The notes below the pieces were generated by a model. The model was not told the DNA's origin. It searched no databases and saw only the letters and a program-made list of their open reading frames with translations. A program made the translations under genes and the position numbers. DNA of 64,000 nt from Micromonospora terminaliae (GTDB lineage Bacteria > Actinomycetota > Actinomycetes > Mycobacteriales > Micromonosporaceae). The DNA lies in contig NZ_CP045309.1 in assembly GCF_009671205.1 (NCBI RefSeq), positions 1,302,001 to 1,366,000 of the forward strand, in the 5' to 3' direction. Positions 38,201 through 47,000 of the stretch are shown piece by piece; the stretch's first letter is position 1, and every line of letters begins with the position of its first letter.

Positions 38201-38674
38201 TTCGGGCTCGGCGGCACCAACGCGCACGTCGTGGTGGAGCAGCCGCCGCCGGCCGAACCGGCCGACCCACCCGGCGCCGGGCCGTGGCTGCTGCCGGTGT
38301 CGGCGCGTACCCCAGCGGCGTTGCGGGCCGCGCTGGCCCGCCTGCGGGCCCACCTGGGCGGCGACGCCCCGGCGTTGCCCGCGGTGGCCGCCACGCTGGC
38401 GCTCGGACGGCGGGCCTTCGCCCACCGGGCCGCGGTGGTCGCCACCGACCTGCGGGGCGCGCTGGCCGGCCTGGACGAGCTGCTGGACACCGGCGCCCGG
38501 ATCGCGGGCGGGGGTGGCCTGCTCCGCGAACTGGCGGCCGACTGGGTCGCCGGGCGGGACGTCGACTGGGACGCCCTGCATCCCGAGGGCACGGTCCGGC
38601 GCACCGGGCTGCCCACCTACCCGTTCCAGCGCCAGCGGTACTGGATCGACCCCGTGCAGAAAGGTCCGCGGTGA
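35213..38674 (+). CDS. NRPS/PKS hybrid: adenylation - carrier - ketosynthase without acyltransferase
   Basis: This 1153-residue protein starts the assembly line. A1 (about residues 1-500) has LFTSGSTGVPKA and the C-terminal Lys470 in TVTGKVDE. Its binding-pocket code by position reads D-A-P-H-L-G-G-F-V, which I cannot match to an amino acid; Asp235 implies a free alpha-amino group. T1 carries Ser521 in DVGGQSLL. KS1 (about 582-1010) keeps Cys761 (SACSSS), His894 (in VEGHGSGT, where EAHGTGT is usual) and His933 (KTNIGHL). After the KS there is KS-AT linker sequence, and then immediately the post-AT motif LPTYPFQRQRYW: the acyltransferase is missing, as is any ACP. The gene overlaps the next by GTGA. 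Confidence 0.93.
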   Translation: MAQPMIINRFGEIAARHGDRKALLGETHEVAYAELAAMAGGHAAALVAAGVRPGDRVALLTAHGAPTVAALLGALAAGCAYVPLDPGFPVDRLRHMLAAAGVTALACAAEHRELARDLADGRTVLPLDRVSPAPLRPVPVDPDALAYVLFTSGSTGVPKAVGQTHRNLAHVVDNQIAALGIGPADRLSLLASFSFDAAIPDLYPALLTGAAVVPVDLRRQGLAHAVAQLDRHRATVLHCTPTVYRYLLDTLGDRRLDAVRVVLLGGEQATYADAARGRDRFAPDCRLVNGYGATEMTFVARHVLPLSTLDPALAGPLPIGTAFPGYQVDLAPDTGELVVRSRHLAPGYLNQDSDRFTVDADGVRAYRTGDLGRRLPGGELVCLGRLDRQVKVRGHRVELTEIEAVLAAQPGVAGVRAIARDGELLAYARPAGDRPDPAALRAALAAALPGYALPRAVVVLDEFPLTVTGKVDERALPDPDVPAGEAPATDTERAVHDVWCEVLGRPAVGRTDSFFDVGGQSLLLGRVQQRLAERFGVRLPMLRLFDHPTVAAQAALLDAPPEAVRAPVLPAPVAPTAAAREYTGDEIAVVGLAGRFPGAPDVDTFWWNLCTGVDSIHEHTDEELAALGVGPGLRADPRHVRAVGRLDGVADFDAEFFSFAADEAARTDPQHRLFLETAWEALEDAGHDPERFPGLVGVYSATSANRYFLFHLMDNPAVVGDVDPDDWEARLIGRQFTDHLPGQVAYRLGLTGPALAVQSACSSSLVAVCLAAQSLADYQCDLALAGGVTVTWPRHRHTPGGLASPDGRCRAFDEGANGSGFGSGAGVVALRRLADAQADGDRIYAVLPGWAVTNDGADRAGFAVPGPAGQAAAVANALATAEVAPGEVRLVEGHGSGTPLGDAIEVAALHEVYAGAAPAETCALGSVKTNIGHLDAAAGIAGLIKAVLAVRHGVIPPNLYFTRPHPEIDLTAGPFYVPTKARDWPEGPRRVAGVSAFGLGGTNAHVVVEQPPPAEPADPPGAGPWLLPVSARTPAALRAALARLRAHLGGDAPALPAVAATLALGRRAFAHRAAVVATDLRGALAGLDELLDTGARIAGGGGLLRELAADWVAGRDVDWDALHPEGTVRRTGLPTYPFQRQRYWIDPVQKGPR

Positions 38675-41600
38675 ACTGGTTCGTCTCCGCCGGAAGCCGA
38701 CCCCAGGCTCCGGTGCGGTTGTTCTGCCTGCCCTACGCCGGTGCCGGCGCCAGCGCGTTCCGGCGCTGGCAGGAGGCGATCGGCCCGGACGTCGAGGTGC
38801 TGCCGGTGCAGTTGCCCGGCCGGGAGAACCGGATCAGCGAGGATCCGCGCTTCGACGTCGCCGAGGTGGCCGGGGCCGTCGCGGCCCGGGCCGACCGCCC
38901 GTACGCCATCTACGGCCACTCGATGGGCGGCCGGCTCGGCTTCGAGGTGGTCCGCGAGCTGCGCCGGACCGGCGCGCCGCTGCCGCTGCGGCTCTACGTC
39001 GGCGGCGCCCGCGCCCCGCACGTCACCGCGCCGGGCCCCTTCGACGGGCTGTCCCGCGCCGGCGACGACGAGCTGCTGCGCCGGCTCGCCGACGGCGGCG
39101 GGCTCCCCGCCGAGTTCTTCGACCACCCGGAGCTGGTGGAGCTGCTGCTGCCGCTGCTGCGGGCCGACTTCGGCCGGGTCGACGACTACCGGTACGTGCC
39201 CGGCGAGCCGCTGCCGCTGCCGATCGTCGCGTTCCACGGCCGGGACGACCGGGCGGTCAGCCGCGCGCAGCACGCCGCCTGGGCCGAGCACACGGCCGCC
39301 GGGTTCACCCTGCACGAGCTGGCCGGCGGCCACTTCTTCCTGCACGACCAGCTCCCCGGGCTGCTCGCGCTGATCCGCGCCGACCTCAGCGGGGCGCTCG
39401 GCGCCGCGACCACCCGCACCGGCGCGCCGGCCGCGGGCACGGACCCGGTGCGCACCGCCGGCCGCGGGACCGCCGGCGGTGGGCACCGGGTGCCGCTCGG
39501 CGACACCGCCTGGTCGGTGTGGCGTGACGCGATCCTGCGCACCACCGGCTTCCCGGCCGACGGCCTGGACCTGTTCGCCGCGCCCCGGGCCGCCGCGGCG
39601 GCCGACGAGCTGCTGGCCACCGGCAGCGGCGAGGACCGGTACGACAAGGAGTTCGACGAGGCGGTCCGCGCCGCCGCGCAGCGGATCAACGAGCTGGCCG
39701 AGAATCCGCTGCTGCGCGAGGCGGTCACCTGGCAGAACCGCGGCGCCCTGGTCGCGCTGGACGGGCTGGCCCGGGGCGGCGCCGACGCGGCCCGCAACGT
39801 GCGGCGGCGGGACCGCGAGCGGGCGCTGCTCAAGTACTGGCAGCGCTACTGCGGCAAGAACGAGACGGTCGGCTTCTTCGGCCCGAGCTGCTGGGTGACC
39901 GTCGACCCCGGCCAGCCGGAGATCGCCCGGATCCGCCCGGGCGCCGGGCTGACCCGCCGGCGCTGGGTCTGGTTCGAGTCCTGGGCGCTCGCCGCGTACG
40001 CCGAGCGGATCGGCGCGGACCTGGCCGTGCGCCGGTGGTGGCCGCCGGTGCTGCGCCCGCACCTCGCCGTGCGGGACCGGACCGTGCTGCGCCCCGGCCG
40101 GCCGCCGCTGGCGCTGACCCCGGTGGAGGCGGCGCTGCTCGCCGCCGCCGACGGTCACCGTTCCGCCGCCGACCTGGTGGCCGACCCGGCCATCGGGCTG
40201 CGCCGCCCCGAGGACGGTTACGCGCTGCTCGACCGGCTGGTCGAGCGGGAGCTGATCAGCTGGGACGCGGCGCTGCCGGTGAGCCCGGACGCCGAGGCGG
40301 TGCTGGCGGACCGGATCGCGGCGATCGGCGACGAGGCCGCCCGGGGCGCCGCGCAGACGGGGTTCGACCGGCTGCGCGCCGCCCGGGACGCGGTGGCCGA
40401 GGCGGCCGGCGACCCGGTGCTGCTGCGGCCCGCCCTGGACGCCCTCGACGCCACCTTCACCGAGCTGACCGGGGTCCCGGCCGTGCGCCGGGCCGGCCAA
40501 ATGTACGCGGGCCGGACCATCTGCTACGAGGACACCGCCCGCGACCTGGACGTGGTCTTCGGCGCGCCGCTGCTGGCCGAGCTGGCCGCCCCGCTGGACG
40601 TGCTGCTGCGCGCCGCCCGGTGGATGGCGAACGCCCTCGCCGAGGCGTACGACGACGTGTTCCGGGGGCTCTACGAGGAGCTGCGCGCCGAGACCGGCGA
40701 CGGTCCCGTGGCGCTGGCCGACCTGTGGTTCCTGGCTCAGGGCCTGTTCTGGGGCGGGGGCGAGCGGCCGGTCGACGCGGTCGCCGCCGACTTCGCCGCC
40801 CGCTGGGCCGGGCTGTTCGGGCTGGACGCGCTGCCACCGGGCGCCACCGACGTGCGGCTGCGCGTGGCCGACCTGGCCGACCGGGTCGACGCGGTCTTCC
40901 CGGGCGCCCGGGCGACCTGGTCCAACGCCGTCATGCACAGTCCCGACCTGCAGATCTGCGCCCCCGACGCGGCGGCGCTGGCCCGGGGCGACTTCACCGT
41001 GGTGCTCGGCGAGCTGCACGCCGCCTGGTCCTCGTTCGACTGCGCGGTCTTCACCCCCTCCCATCCGGAGGTGGAGCGGCTGCGCGCCGCGCTGGCCGAG
41101 GACATGGGCGAGCGCCGGGTGCGGCTGCTCTTCCCCAGCGAGTGGCCGCGCCGGACCAGCCGCACCTCCGAGTCGCTGACCGGGCCCACCGACCGGCACC
41201 TGGCCTTCCAGGACGCGCCGGGCGGGGAGCCGGGCCGGGTGCTGCCCACCGTGGACCTCACCGTCGGCGAGGTCGACGGCCGGCTCGTCGCCACCGCCTC
41301 CGACGGGCAGCGGTGGCCGCTCACCGAGGTCTTCGCCGAGCTGCTCAGCGCGCACGCGGTCGACGGCTTCAAGCTGGTCGCCGCCGCGCCGTACACGCCC
41401 CGGATCACCCTCGACCGGCTGGTGGTGGCCCGGCAGACCTGGCGGACCACCGTGGGGGAGAGCGGCCTGGCGTCGGCCACCGGCGAGCGGCGGCGCTTCC
41501 TGGCCGTACGGGACTGGCGACGCCGGCTCGGCGTGCCCGAGCAGGTCTACGTCAAGCTCGGCACCGAGACCAAGCCGTGCTTCGTGGACCTGTCCAGCCC

Positions 41601-41790
41601 GGCCTTCGCCAACATGTTCTGCGCCATGGTCCGGGCCGCCCGGGTCGACGGCGGCGACGGGGTCTCGCTCACCGTCAGCGAGATGCTCCCGACCAGCGAC
41701 CAGGCCTGGGTGCCCGACGGCGCCGGCCGCCGCTACTTCAGCGAGCTGCGCCTGCACATCGTGGACACCCAGGGGACGGAGAACCGATGA
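38671..41790 (+). CDS. Thioesterase fused to a LanB-type (lantibiotic dehydratase N-terminal) domain
   Basis: This is a 1039-residue fusion. Residues 1-245 are a type II-like thioesterase (LFCLPYAGAG, Ser84 in YGHSMGG, Asp192/193 in HGRDD, His221 in GGHFF). After a Gly/Ala/Thr linker (about 247-270), residues 272-1039 match the LanB tRNA-dependent glutamylation fold: KYWQRYCGKNETVGFFGP (from about 388), MYAGRTICYEDTARDLD, VMHSPDLQICA, VVLGELHAAW and VKLGTETKPCFVDL. True dehydratases add a C-terminal elimination domain, which is absent. The partner gene downstream is a paralogue of the LanB part. A substrate delivered on a carrier protein, with aminoacyl-tRNA as donor, would fit the context but is inference. 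Confidence 0.82.
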   Translation: MNWFVSAGSRPQAPVRLFCLPYAGAGASAFRRWQEAIGPDVEVLPVQLPGRENRISEDPRFDVAEVAGAVAARADRPYAIYGHSMGGRLGFEVVRELRRTGAPLPLRLYVGGARAPHVTAPGPFDGLSRAGDDELLRRLADGGGLPAEFFDHPELVELLLPLLRADFGRVDDYRYVPGEPLPLPIVAFHGRDDRAVSRAQHAAWAEHTAAGFTLHELAGGHFFLHDQLPGLLALIRADLSGALGAATTRTGAPAAGTDPVRTAGRGTAGGGHRVPLGDTAWSVWRDAILRTTGFPADGLDLFAAPRAAAAADELLATGSGEDRYDKEFDEAVRAAAQRINELAENPLLREAVTWQNRGALVALDGLARGGADAARNVRRRDRERALLKYWQRYCGKNETVGFFGPSCWVTVDPGQPEIARIRPGAGLTRRRWVWFESWALAAYAERIGADLAVRRWWPPVLRPHLAVRDRTVLRPGRPPLALTPVEAALLAAADGHRSAADLVADPAIGLRRPEDGYALLDRLVERELISWDAALPVSPDAEAVLADRIAAIGDEAARGAAQTGFDRLRAARDAVAEAAGDPVLLRPALDALDATFTELTGVPAVRRAGQMYAGRTICYEDTARDLDVVFGAPLLAELAAPLDVLLRAARWMANALAEAYDDVFRGLYEELRAETGDGPVALADLWFLAQGLFWGGGERPVDAVAADFAARWAGLFGLDALPPGATDVRLRVADLADRVDAVFPGARATWSNAVMHSPDLQICAPDAAALARGDFTVVLGELHAAWSSFDCAVFTPSHPEVERLRAALAEDMGERRVRLLFPSEWPRRTSRTSESLTGPTDRHLAFQDAPGGEPGRVLPTVDLTVGEVDGRLVATASDGQRWPLTEVFAELLSAHAVDGFKLVAAAPYTPRITLDRLVVARQTWRTTVGESGLASATGERRRFLAVRDWRRRLGVPEQVYVKLGTETKPCFVDLSSPAFANMFCAMVRAARVDGGDGVSLTVSEMLPTSDQAWVPDGAGRRYFSELRLHIVDTQGTENR

Positions 41791-44090
41791 GCCACCTGCT
41801 GCCGCTGGGGGAGACCGGCTGGTCGGTCTGGCGGGACACGGTGGTGCGGACGGCCGGATTCCCGGCCGCCGGGCTGGACCGGTTCGCCGCCCCGGAGGCC
41901 GCCGCCGCGGCCGACGCCCTGCTCGCCGGGGAGGGCGCCCGCGAGGTCTTCGAGAAGGCGCTGGAGGAGGCGGCCACCGAGAGTTCCGCGGCGGCGCTCG
42001 ACGTGGCCGCCGACCCGCTGCTGCGCGAGGCGGTCACCTGGCAGAACCCCGACATGCTCGTCGCCCTCGACGGGTTGCTGCGCACCGACCCGGCGGTCCG
42101 CAACAGCCGGCGCCGCAAGCGGGAGATGGGCCTGCTGCGGTACTGGCAGCGGTACTGCGGCAAGGCCGAGACCATCGGGTTCTTCGGGCCGGTCTGCTGG
42201 GGCACCCTCGAACCGGAGACCGCCACCTCCCGGGTCGCCCCCGGCGCGGGCCTGGTCCGCCGCCGCCGGGTCCACTTCGAGGCGTGGGCGCTGGCCGCGT
42301 ACGCCGACCGGCTCGGCGCCGACCTGGCGGTGCGCCGCTGGTGGCCGCCGGCCCGGCCGCCGCACCTGACCGTGGCCGGGAACACGCTGCACCGGCCGCT
42401 GCACCCGCCGGTCGAGCTGTCCCCGGTGGAGGCCCGGCTGCTCGCCGCCGCCGACGGCCGCACCCCGGCCACCGAGCTGGTCGAGCGCTTCCGGGCGGCC
42501 GGCGACCTGCGGTCGGCCGACGACGGCTACCTGCTGCTCGACCGCCTCGTCGAGCGGGGCCTGCTCGCCTGGGACGCCGCCCTGCCCACCAGCCCGGCGG
42601 CGGAGCGGGTGCTGGCCGGGCGGCTCGCCGCGATCGGTGACCCGGCCGCCCGGGCGGCGGCCGAGGCGGGCCTGGACCGGCTCCGCGCGGCCCGCGACGC
42701 GGTGGCCGCCGCGGCCGGCGACCCGGACCGGCTCGGCGCCGCGCTGGCCGCGCTGAACAGCGAGTTCACGGCGGTCACCGGGACCGCCGTGACCCGGCAC
42801 GCCGGCCAGATGTACGCCGGCCGCACGCTGGTCTACGAGGAGACCGACCGCGACCTGGACGTCCGGGTGGGCGCGGCGGTGCGCGAGGCACTGGCCGACC
42901 CGCTCGCCGTGGTGCTGACCGCGGCCCGCTGGCTGACCGCCGAGGTCGGCGCGGCGTGCACGGCGGTCGTCGCCGACCTGCACGCCGAACTGGCCGAGGA
43001 CGGCCCGGTCCGGCTCGCCGACGTGTGGGCGCCCGCCCAGGGGCTGCTGCTCGCCCCGGACGGTCCGCTCCAGCGCGCCGCCGCCGGGCTGACCGCCCGC
43101 TGGCGGGAGCTGTTCGGGCTGGCCGACCTGCCGCCCGGGCAGGCCGAGCTGACCCTGCGCAGCGCCGACCTGGCCGCCCGGGCCGCGGAACTCTTCAGCT
43201 GCGACGGTCCCGGCTGGCCGTCCGCCCGCATCCACAGCCCCGACGTGCAGATCGCCGCCGCCGACCTCGACGCGCTCAACCGGGGCGAGTTCCTGCTGGT
43301 CCTCGGCGAGCTGCACCCGGGCCTGAGCACCTTCGACAGCGCCGTGCTCACCCCGTTCCACCCGGACCCGGCGGTGCTGCGCGCCGGCTTCGACGCCGAC
43401 CTCGGGCCGGTCCGGCTCCGGGTGGTCTACCCGGCCAACTACCCGCGCCTGACCACCCGGACCACCTGGGAGCTGACCGGCCCGCAGGACCGGCAGATCG
43501 GCATCGACACCGCCCGGGGCGCCGACCTCGACCGCCTCGTCCCGGCCACCGACGTGCGGATCGAGCGTGCCGGCGCCGCCTTCGACGCGGTCTTCCCCGA
43601 CGGGCGGCGGTGGCCGCTCACCGAGGTGTTCGGCAACCTGTTCGCCGCGCTGCTGCTGGACAGCTTCAAGCTGCTCGACCCGGCCCCGCACATGCCCCGC
43701 ATCACCATCGACCGGCTGGTCGTGGCCCGGCGCACCTGGCGCACCACGGTCGGGGAGTCCGGCCTGGCCGGTACGACCGGTGACGCCGAGCGCTACCTCG
43801 CGGTGCGCCGCCTGCGGCAGCGGCTCGACCTGCCCGAGCGGGTCTTCGTGAAGATCGGCACCGAGGTCAAGCCCTGCTACGTGGACCTGACCGGCCCGCT
43901 GCACGCCCGGTCGCTCTGCGCCATGGTCGACGCCGCCGCCCGCACCGGCCCCGACGTCTCCGTGGTGGTCACCGAACTGCTGCCCGACCCGGCCCGGTCG
44001 TGGATCACCGACGCGCAGGGCCGCGGCTACGTCAACGAACTCCGCCTCCAGATCACCGACCCAGCCGAGCACCGGGGAGACCACGGGTGA
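41787..44090 (+). CDS. Stand-alone LanB-type (lantibiotic dehydratase N-terminal) protein
   Basis: This 767-residue protein is collinear with the LanB part of the preceding fusion from its first residues (LPLGETGWSVWRDTVVRTAGFP against LPLGDTAWSVWRDAILRTTGFP), so the two are tandem duplicates. It keeps RYCGKAETIGFFGPVCW, QMYAGRTLVYEETDRDLD, IHSPDVQIAA, VLGELHPGLSTFDS and VKIGTEVKPCYVDL. It has no elimination domain and no leader-binding partner visible. It starts in an ATGA overlap and ends in a GTGA overlap with the next NRPS gene. Full LanB enzymes use glutamyl-tRNA to glutamylate Ser/Thr, and elimination-less relatives (PEARLs) add amino acids from tRNA; which applies is open. Confidence 0.82.
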   Translation: MSHLLPLGETGWSVWRDTVVRTAGFPAAGLDRFAAPEAAAAADALLAGEGAREVFEKALEEAATESSAAALDVAADPLLREAVTWQNPDMLVALDGLLRTDPAVRNSRRRKREMGLLRYWQRYCGKAETIGFFGPVCWGTLEPETATSRVAPGAGLVRRRRVHFEAWALAAYADRLGADLAVRRWWPPARPPHLTVAGNTLHRPLHPPVELSPVEARLLAAADGRTPATELVERFRAAGDLRSADDGYLLLDRLVERGLLAWDAALPTSPAAERVLAGRLAAIGDPAARAAAEAGLDRLRAARDAVAAAAGDPDRLGAALAALNSEFTAVTGTAVTRHAGQMYAGRTLVYEETDRDLDVRVGAAVREALADPLAVVLTAARWLTAEVGAACTAVVADLHAELAEDGPVRLADVWAPAQGLLLAPDGPLQRAAAGLTARWRELFGLADLPPGQAELTLRSADLAARAAELFSCDGPGWPSARIHSPDVQIAAADLDALNRGEFLLVLGELHPGLSTFDSAVLTPFHPDPAVLRAGFDADLGPVRLRVVYPANYPRLTTRTTWELTGPQDRQIGIDTARGADLDRLVPATDVRIERAGAAFDAVFPDGRRWPLTEVFGNLFAALLLDSFKLLDPAPHMPRITIDRLVVARRTWRTTVGESGLAGTTGDAERYLAVRRLRQRLDLPERVFVKIGTEVKPCYVDLTGPLHARSLCAMVDAAARTGPDVSVVVTELLPDPARSWITDAQGRGYVNELRLQITDPAEHRGDHG

Positions 44091-47000
44091 CCGACATCCT
44101 GACCGTCAGCGCCGCGTACGGGGCGGACCTGCCCTGGCCCGACGCCACCCTGGCCGACCTGATCGCCGCGCAGGCCGCCCGCACCGCCGACGCCGTGGCG
44201 GTGCGCCAGTGGGACACCCGGCTGACCTACCGGCAGCTCGTCGACCGGGCCGCCGGGGTGGCCGCCGCCCTGCGCGAGCGCGGCGTCGTCCCCGGTGACC
44301 GGGTCGGGGTCTGCGGCGCGCGTACCCCCGACCTGGTGGTGACCGTGGTCGGTGTGCTGCTGGCCGGCGCCGCGTACGTGCCACTGGAGCCGGGCGGCCC
44401 GCGCGAGCGGCTGCGCGAGATCGCCCGGGACGCCGGGGTCCGGGTGGTCGTCGGCGACGCCGCGGCGGCCGAGTTCGGCGACGAGCCCGGCGTCGAGACG
44501 GTCGGGCTGCCCGGCCCGGCCCCCCTCGTCCCCTGCCCGGCGCGTCCCGGCGACCCGGCGTACGTGCTGTTCACCTCCGGCTCCACCGGGCGGCCCAAGG
44601 GGGTGCTCACCACCCACCGCAACGCCGTCGAGTTCGTCACCGGCGTCGTGGCGCTGACCGGCGCCGACGCCTCGGTACGCAGCCTGGGGATCGCCTCGCT
44701 CGGCTTCGACGCGGCCACCATGGACCTGTTCGTGCCCCTGCTGCTCGGCGGCGCGGTGCAGCTGCTGGGCGCCGACGACCGCACCGACCCGGTGCGGCTG
44801 GCCCGGTTCCTCGCCGTACACGAGGTGACCTGGGGCTTCATCACCCCGACCGTGCTCGCCCTGCTCGACCCGGCGGAGCTGCCGACCTGGCGGGTGCTGC
44901 TCTGCGGCGGCGAGGCGGTCCCGGCCGCGCTGGTCGCCCGCTGGGCCCCCGGCCGGCGCTTCCTCAACGGCTACGGCCCCACCGAGACCACGGTGCTGGC
45001 GGTCAGCGGCGACCTCACCCCCGCCGACACCGACCCGGTGCCGATCGGCCGGCCCCTGCCCAACCACCGGGCGTACGTGGTGGACGCCGACCTGCGCCCG
45101 GTGCCGCCGGGCGAGACCGGCGAGCTGCTGATCGGCGGGCCCGGCCTGGCGGACGGCTACCTCAACCGGCCCGGGCTCACCGCCGAGCGGTTCGTCCCCG
45201 ACCCGTTCGGCGACCGGCCCGGGGAGCGGCTCTACCGCACCGGCGACCTGGTGCGGCAGGCGCCCGACGGCCGGATCGTCTACCTGGGCCGGGCCGACCG
45301 GCAGGTGAAGGTGCGCGGCCAGCGGATCGAGCTGGGCGAGGTCGAGGCCGTGCTGGCCGGGCACCCCGGCGTCGACCGGGTCGCCGTGGAGGCGGCGCCC
45401 GGCCCGGCCGGCACCGAGCTGGTCGCCTTCCTCACCCCCGCGGACGCGCCCGGCGACGAGGCGCTGCGGGCGTACGCCGGGCCCCGGCTGACCACCGCGA
45501 TGCTGCCGGCCCGGACGGTGCGGCTGGCCGCGCTGCCGGTCAGCCCGACCAGCGGCAAGCTGGACCGGGCGGCGCTGCGCGCGCTCGCCGCGGCCGCACC
45601 CGAGGCGGCCGAGGAGACCGACGGCGGCGACCCGGTGGAGGCGGCGGTCCGGCGGCTCTGGACCCGGCTGCTCGGCGCGAACCCCGGCCCGGACAGCGAC
45701 TTCCTGGCCGCCGGCGGCAACTCCATCGCCGCCATGCGGCTGGTCGCCGCGCTCCGCGCCGAGCTGGGCCGGCGGGTCGACACGCGGGTGCTGTTCACCG
45801 ACCGGACCTTCGCGGCGCTGGTCGACCGGGTACGCGCCGCCGACCCCGCCGACGGCGACGCGCTGACCACCGGCAACCCGCCCACCCTCTCCCCGCCGCA
45901 GCGGCGGCTCTGGTTCATGGACCAGCTCGCCCCGTCCAGCGCGCCCTACAACATCGCGGTGGCGCACCGCCTGCACGGGCCGCTGGACACCGCCGCGCTG
46001 GGCGCCGCGCTGCGGGCCGTGGCCGAGCGGCACGACGTGCTGCGCTGGCGGATCCCGCAGACCGGCGGGGTGCCGTACGCGGTCCGCGAGGAGCCGACCG
46101 ACGTGGCCGTGCCGGTGGTCGACCTGACCGGCGCCGCCGACGCCGAGGCGGAACTGGCCACCATGCTCGCGGCCGGCGCGGGGCACACGTTCGACCTGGC
46201 CACCGGGCCGCCCTGGCAGGTGACCGTCTACCGCCTCGCCCCCGACATCCACGTGCTCGCGATCACCCTGCACCACGCGGTCTTCGACGGCTGGTCCGAG
46301 GCGCTGCTCTACGACGAGCTGGCCGCCGCGTACGCCCGGGTGGTCGCCGGTGCGCCTCCGGCCGGGCCGCCGCTGCAGGCCACGTACGCCGACTACGCGG
46401 TCTGGCGGGCGGAGCGGGACCGCCGCCGCGGCGCGGCCGACCTGGCCTGGTGGACCGACCACCTGGCGGGCGCCCCGACCGTGCTGGACCTGCCGCGCGA
46501 CCGCCCCCGCCCGGCGGTGCAGACCTACGCCGGCGTGGAGGCCGCCGTGCGGCTCACCGAGGCCGCCGACCGGGCGGTGCGCGACCTGGCCGCCCGGCGC
46601 GGCACCACCGTGGCGGCCGTGCTGCTGGCCGGCTTCGGCGAGCTGCTGCACCGGCTCACCGGCGCCGACGACCACGTGCTCGGCGCGATCGTCGCCGACC
46701 GGCGGCTGGCCGCCTTCGACGACGTCATCGGCTTCTTCATCGACACGGTGCCGGTGCGGGTCCGCACCGGCGGGGCGAGCTTCGCCGAGCTGGTCGACCG
46801 GTGCGCCGCCGAGCTGCACGCCGTCACCGAGCACCCGGGCGCGCCGCTGGAACGGATCGTCGAGGCGCTCGGCGTCGGCCGGGACACGTCCCGCGCCCCG
46901 CTCGTGCAGGTGCTGTTCAACGTGCTCAACTTCGTCCCGCCCCGGCTCGCGCTGACCGGCCTGACGGTCGAGCCGGCGCCGGTGCCGAAGCCCGGCTCGC

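Noticed and set aside
39400..39500. Frameshift or fusion artefact joining the thioesterase and LanB-like domain
   Set aside because: The frame is continuous through a normal Ala/Gly/Thr linker, no start codon with a ribosome-binding site is seen at the junction, and codon use does not change.
38671..44090. A classical lanthipeptide or thiopeptide cluster
   Set aside because: No elimination domain, LanC cyclase, YcaO, precursor peptide or leader protease is visible, and the LanB-like genes are coupled to NRPS genes.
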